Shown piece by piece: positions 5,665-7,260 of a stretch of DNA of 7,260 nucleotides (its first letter is position 1; the number at the start of each line of letters is the position of its first letter). The position numbers and the translations under genes are program-made. Under the pieces are notes generated by a model. That model did no database searches, was not told the DNA's origin, and saw nothing but the letters and a program-made list of their open reading frames with translations. The DNA is from an uncultured Lachnospiraceae bacterium (GTDB taxonomy: Bacteria; Bacillota; Clostridia; Lachnospirales; Lachnospiraceae), in assembly GCA_902803015.1 (NCBI GenBank), contig CADCOL010000319.1:1-7260 (forward strand), read 5' to 3'.

Positions 5665-5693
5665 TTGACTTTTGAAATAGGGGAGACTATACT
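5665..5693 (+). promoter_or_regulatory. Sigma-A promoter of htpG
   Basis: TTGACT (5665-5670) and TATACT (5688-5693) are separated by 17 bp. Each box differs from consensus at one position and the spacing is ideal, so this should be a strong vegetative promoter, as is usual for HrcA-repressed genes. Transcription would start near 5700, giving a leader of about 120 nt. A much weaker upstream pair, TTTGCA (5607-5612) and TATTAG (5629-5634), would place CIRCE at its start point. Confidence 0.85.
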
Positions 5694-5699
5694 TCTTGT

Positions 5700-5821
5700 T
5701 GTGGGTAAGTTTTCCACGAAAAAGTGACCGGTCCGGATGCGTCGGAGCCGGATACAGAGGAAGAGTTAATTAGGTGCCGGGAGAGTGAGAGTCCGGTGCC
5801 GGAAAGAAAGGAAGTATAGAT
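5700..5821 (+). promoter_or_regulatory. Structured 5' leader of htpG
   Basis: No gene lies in this leader. Three possible stems are seen: GTGG (5701-5704) with CCAC (5714-5717); TCCGG (5732-5736) with CCGGA (5748-5752); and GGTGCCGG (5773-5780) with CCGGTGCC (5793-5800), eight pairs including two G-U around a 12-nt loop. The last ends 6 nt before the ribosome binding site AAAGGAAG (5807-5814), which remains unpaired. This does not look like a classic RNA thermometer that hides the binding site, and I recognise no riboswitch. Confidence 0.4.
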
Positions 5822-7260
5822 ATGGCAGCGAAAAAGGGATCATTATCAATTAACAGCGAGAATATTTTCCCGATTATTAAGAAGTGGTTGTATTCCGACC
5901 ATGATATTTTTGTAAGAGAGCTGATTTCGAACGGATGCGACGCCATCACGAAGTTAAAAAAGCTTGAAATGATGGGCGAGTATGAGGCTCCGCTTGATTA
6001 CAAGGCACGCATGAATGTGATTGTAAGCCCGGAGAAGAAGACCATGACCTTCATCGATAACGGTCTCGGTATGACCGCGGATGAGGTTGAGGAGTACATT
6101 AATCAGATTGCGTTCTCCGGTGCGACGGATTTTATCGAAAAATATAAGGATAAGGCGAATGACGACCAGATTATCGGACATTTCGGACTTGGTTTCTATT
6201 CGGCATTCATGGTATCCGACAAGGTTACGATTGATACTCTGTCCTATCAGAAGGATGCAAAACCCGTGCACTGGGAGTGTGACGGCGGCACCGAATTTAC
6301 AATGGACGAGGGCGACAGAGCGGAAGTCGGAACGACGATTACGCTGTATCTGAACGAGGACAGCCTTGAGTTTGCGAACGAGTATCGTGCGAGGGAGGTC
6401 ATTAAGAAGTATTGTTCGTTCATGCCGACCGAAATCTATCTCTATACTGAGAAACAATTTGCCGAGGAGCAGGAGGCTTTGAAGGCTGCGGCGGCAGCAG
6501 GCGAGGGCTCGGCGACAGCGGGCACGGAAGAAGGTGCTGAAGGCAAGGCAGCAGACGATGCTTCTTGGAAAGAAATTGATGAGAACGGAAATGAAGTAAA
6601 GGGCGAGGCAACTGAGGGTGCAGAAGGCGAGAAGAAGGCCGAGAAACCTAAGAAAGAGCCTGAGAACGATACCGCACCGCTGTGGACCAGAAATCCGAGC
6701 GAATGCGAAAAGGATGACTATCTGAAGTTCTACCGGAAAGTCTTCAACGACTACAAGGAGCCACTTTTCTGGATTCATTTGAACATGGATTATCCGTTCA
6801 ACTTAAAGGGTATTCTGTACTTCCCGAAAATCAACATGGAGTACGAATCCATCGAAGGCACCATCAAGCTTTACAACAATCAGGTGTTCATTGCAGACAA
6901 TATCAAAGAGGTTATTCCGGAGTTCCTGCTTCTTTTGAAGGGTGTAATCGACTGTCCGGATTTACCGCTTAACGTATCGAGATCTGCGCTGCAGAATGAC
7001 GGATTCGTAAACAAGATTTCCGATTACATCACCAAGAAGGTGGCGGACAAGCTGTCCGGTATGTGCAAGACGCAGAAGGAAGACTACGAGAAGTACTGGG
7101 ATGACATTTCTCCGTTCATCAAGTACGGTTGCCTGAAAGACGATAAGTTCTGCGAGAAGATGAACGATTACATCCTCTTTAAGAACATTGATGATATTTA
7201 CATGACGTTACCTGAGTGCCTGGAGACCAAGCCGATTGATGAGGATGAGGAAGGCGAAGG
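5822..7260 (+). CDS. htpG: Molecular chaperone HtpG (bacterial Hsp90), C-terminus cut off by the window
   Basis: HtpG is a cytosolic dimeric ATP-dependent chaperone. The window holds 479 codons plus two bases with no stop; the rest of the middle domain and the dimerisation domain lie beyond the edge. The N-terminal GHKL ATPase domain shows RELISNGCDA (32-41; Glu33 catalytic, Asn37 for Mg/ATP), DNGLGMT (79-85) and GHFGLGFYSAF (119-129). The middle domain starts near LWTRNPS (287-293) and has LYFPKIN (332-338), LYNNQVFI (350-357) and the loop LPLNVSRSALQ (381-391), where Arg387 matches the ATP-contacting arginine of Hsp90. Between them, residues about 211-286 are an Ala/Gly/Glu/Lys-rich linker, far longer than in E. 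coli HtpG. AAAGGAAG at 5807-5814 precedes the ATG. A promoter (5665-5693) and CIRCE operator (5631-5657) indicate heat-shock control by HrcA. A 274-codon open frame on the opposite strand here is a shadow. Confidence 0.95.
   Translation, partial: MAAKKGSLSINSENIFPIIKKWLYSDHDIFVRELISNGCDAITKLKKLEMMGEYEAPLDYKARMNVIVSPEKKTMTFIDNGLGMTADEVEEYINQIAFSGATDFIEKYKDKANDDQIIGHFGLGFYSAFMVSDKVTIDTLSYQKDAKPVHWECDGGTEFTMDEGDRAEVGTTITLYLNEDSLEFANEYRAREVIKKYCSFMPTEIYLYTEKQFAEEQEALKAAAAAGEGSATAGTEEGAEGKAADDASWKEIDENGNEVKGEATEGAEGEKKAEKPKKEPENDTAPLWTRNPSECEKDDYLKFYRKVFNDYKEPLFWIHLNMDYPFNLKGILYFPKINMEYESIEGTIKLYNNQVFIADNIKEVIPEFLLLLKGVIDCPDLPLNVSRSALQNDGFVNKISDYITKKVADKLSGMCKTQKEDYEKYWDDISPFIKYGCLKDDKFCEKMNDYILFKNIDDIYMTLPECLETKPIDEDEEGE

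Noticed and set aside
5773..5802. The repeated GGTGCCGG as a direct-repeat regulator site or CRISPR-like repeat
   Set aside because: There are only two copies of 8 bp, and the right-hand one is explained by its pairing with the left as a hairpin.
6478..6680. The repetitive GAAGGC/GCAGC-rich stretch in htpG as an inserted element or frameshift
   Set aside because: The reading frame stays open and returns correctly to the conserved middle domain at LWTRNPS, so it is a natural linker, not damage.
5954..6778. A 274-codon open frame on the - strand inside htpG
   Set aside because: It lies fully opposite well-supported htpG coding sequence and includes the repetitive linker. Its product has no recognisable motif and is Leu/Arg/Cys-rich, as expected from a reverse-strand shadow.

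Overview
The window looks like a stretch of chromosome from a Gram-positive anaerobe of the Clostridia, most likely a Lachnospiraceae-type organism. The grounds are protein signatures, not a database search. The Lgt has the GRIGCFLAGCCYG variant of its signature. The HtpG resembles clostridial HtpG in its middle domain and carries a long acidic linker. A perfect CIRCE element, one-step meso-diaminopimelate dehydrogenase and strong GGAGG-type ribosome binding sites all fit. Genus cannot be given. Every gene I accept is on the + strand, and I see no mobile element, tRNA, rRNA or CRISPR array.

Layout: (1) 3-86, the last 27 codons of an unidentified gene. (2) 206-1923, an AqpZ-type water channel followed after 41 nt by meso-diaminopimelate dehydrogenase (ddh). 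They probably form one transcript from a promoter at 111-139, ending at a strong hairpin at 1980-2013. (3) 2083-2634, a small membrane protein with an HExxH zinc-metallopeptidase motif. It is best started at ATG 2083 (183 aa), not at the upstream GTG 1987, which lies inside the hairpin. (4) 2705-3900, lgt (variant active-site residues, Lys-rich C-terminal tail) overlapping by 4 nt a 98-aa two-helix membrane protein with a four-cysteine zinc ribbon; a perfect 10-bp hairpin follows. (5) 4032-5567, a PutP-type Na+/proline symporter. (6) 5568-5821, a dense regulatory region with three hairpins, a perfect CIRCE operator, a near-consensus sigma-A promoter and a structured leader of about 120 nt. (7) 5822 to the window end, htpG (Hsp90), cut off by the window after 479 codons.

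The genes are mostly housekeeping and share an envelope or stress flavour: water flux, peptidoglycan precursor supply, lipoprotein maturation, uptake of the osmolyte proline, and protein folding. Co-function beyond the two short operons is inference. I did not find a clearly new multi-gene system. The items most worth a second look are the CIRCE element at htpG, whose stem also forms a T-tailed terminator-like hairpin behind putP; the uncharacterised HExxH membrane protein; the variant Lgt with its coupled zinc-ribbon partner; and the unusually long HtpG linker.
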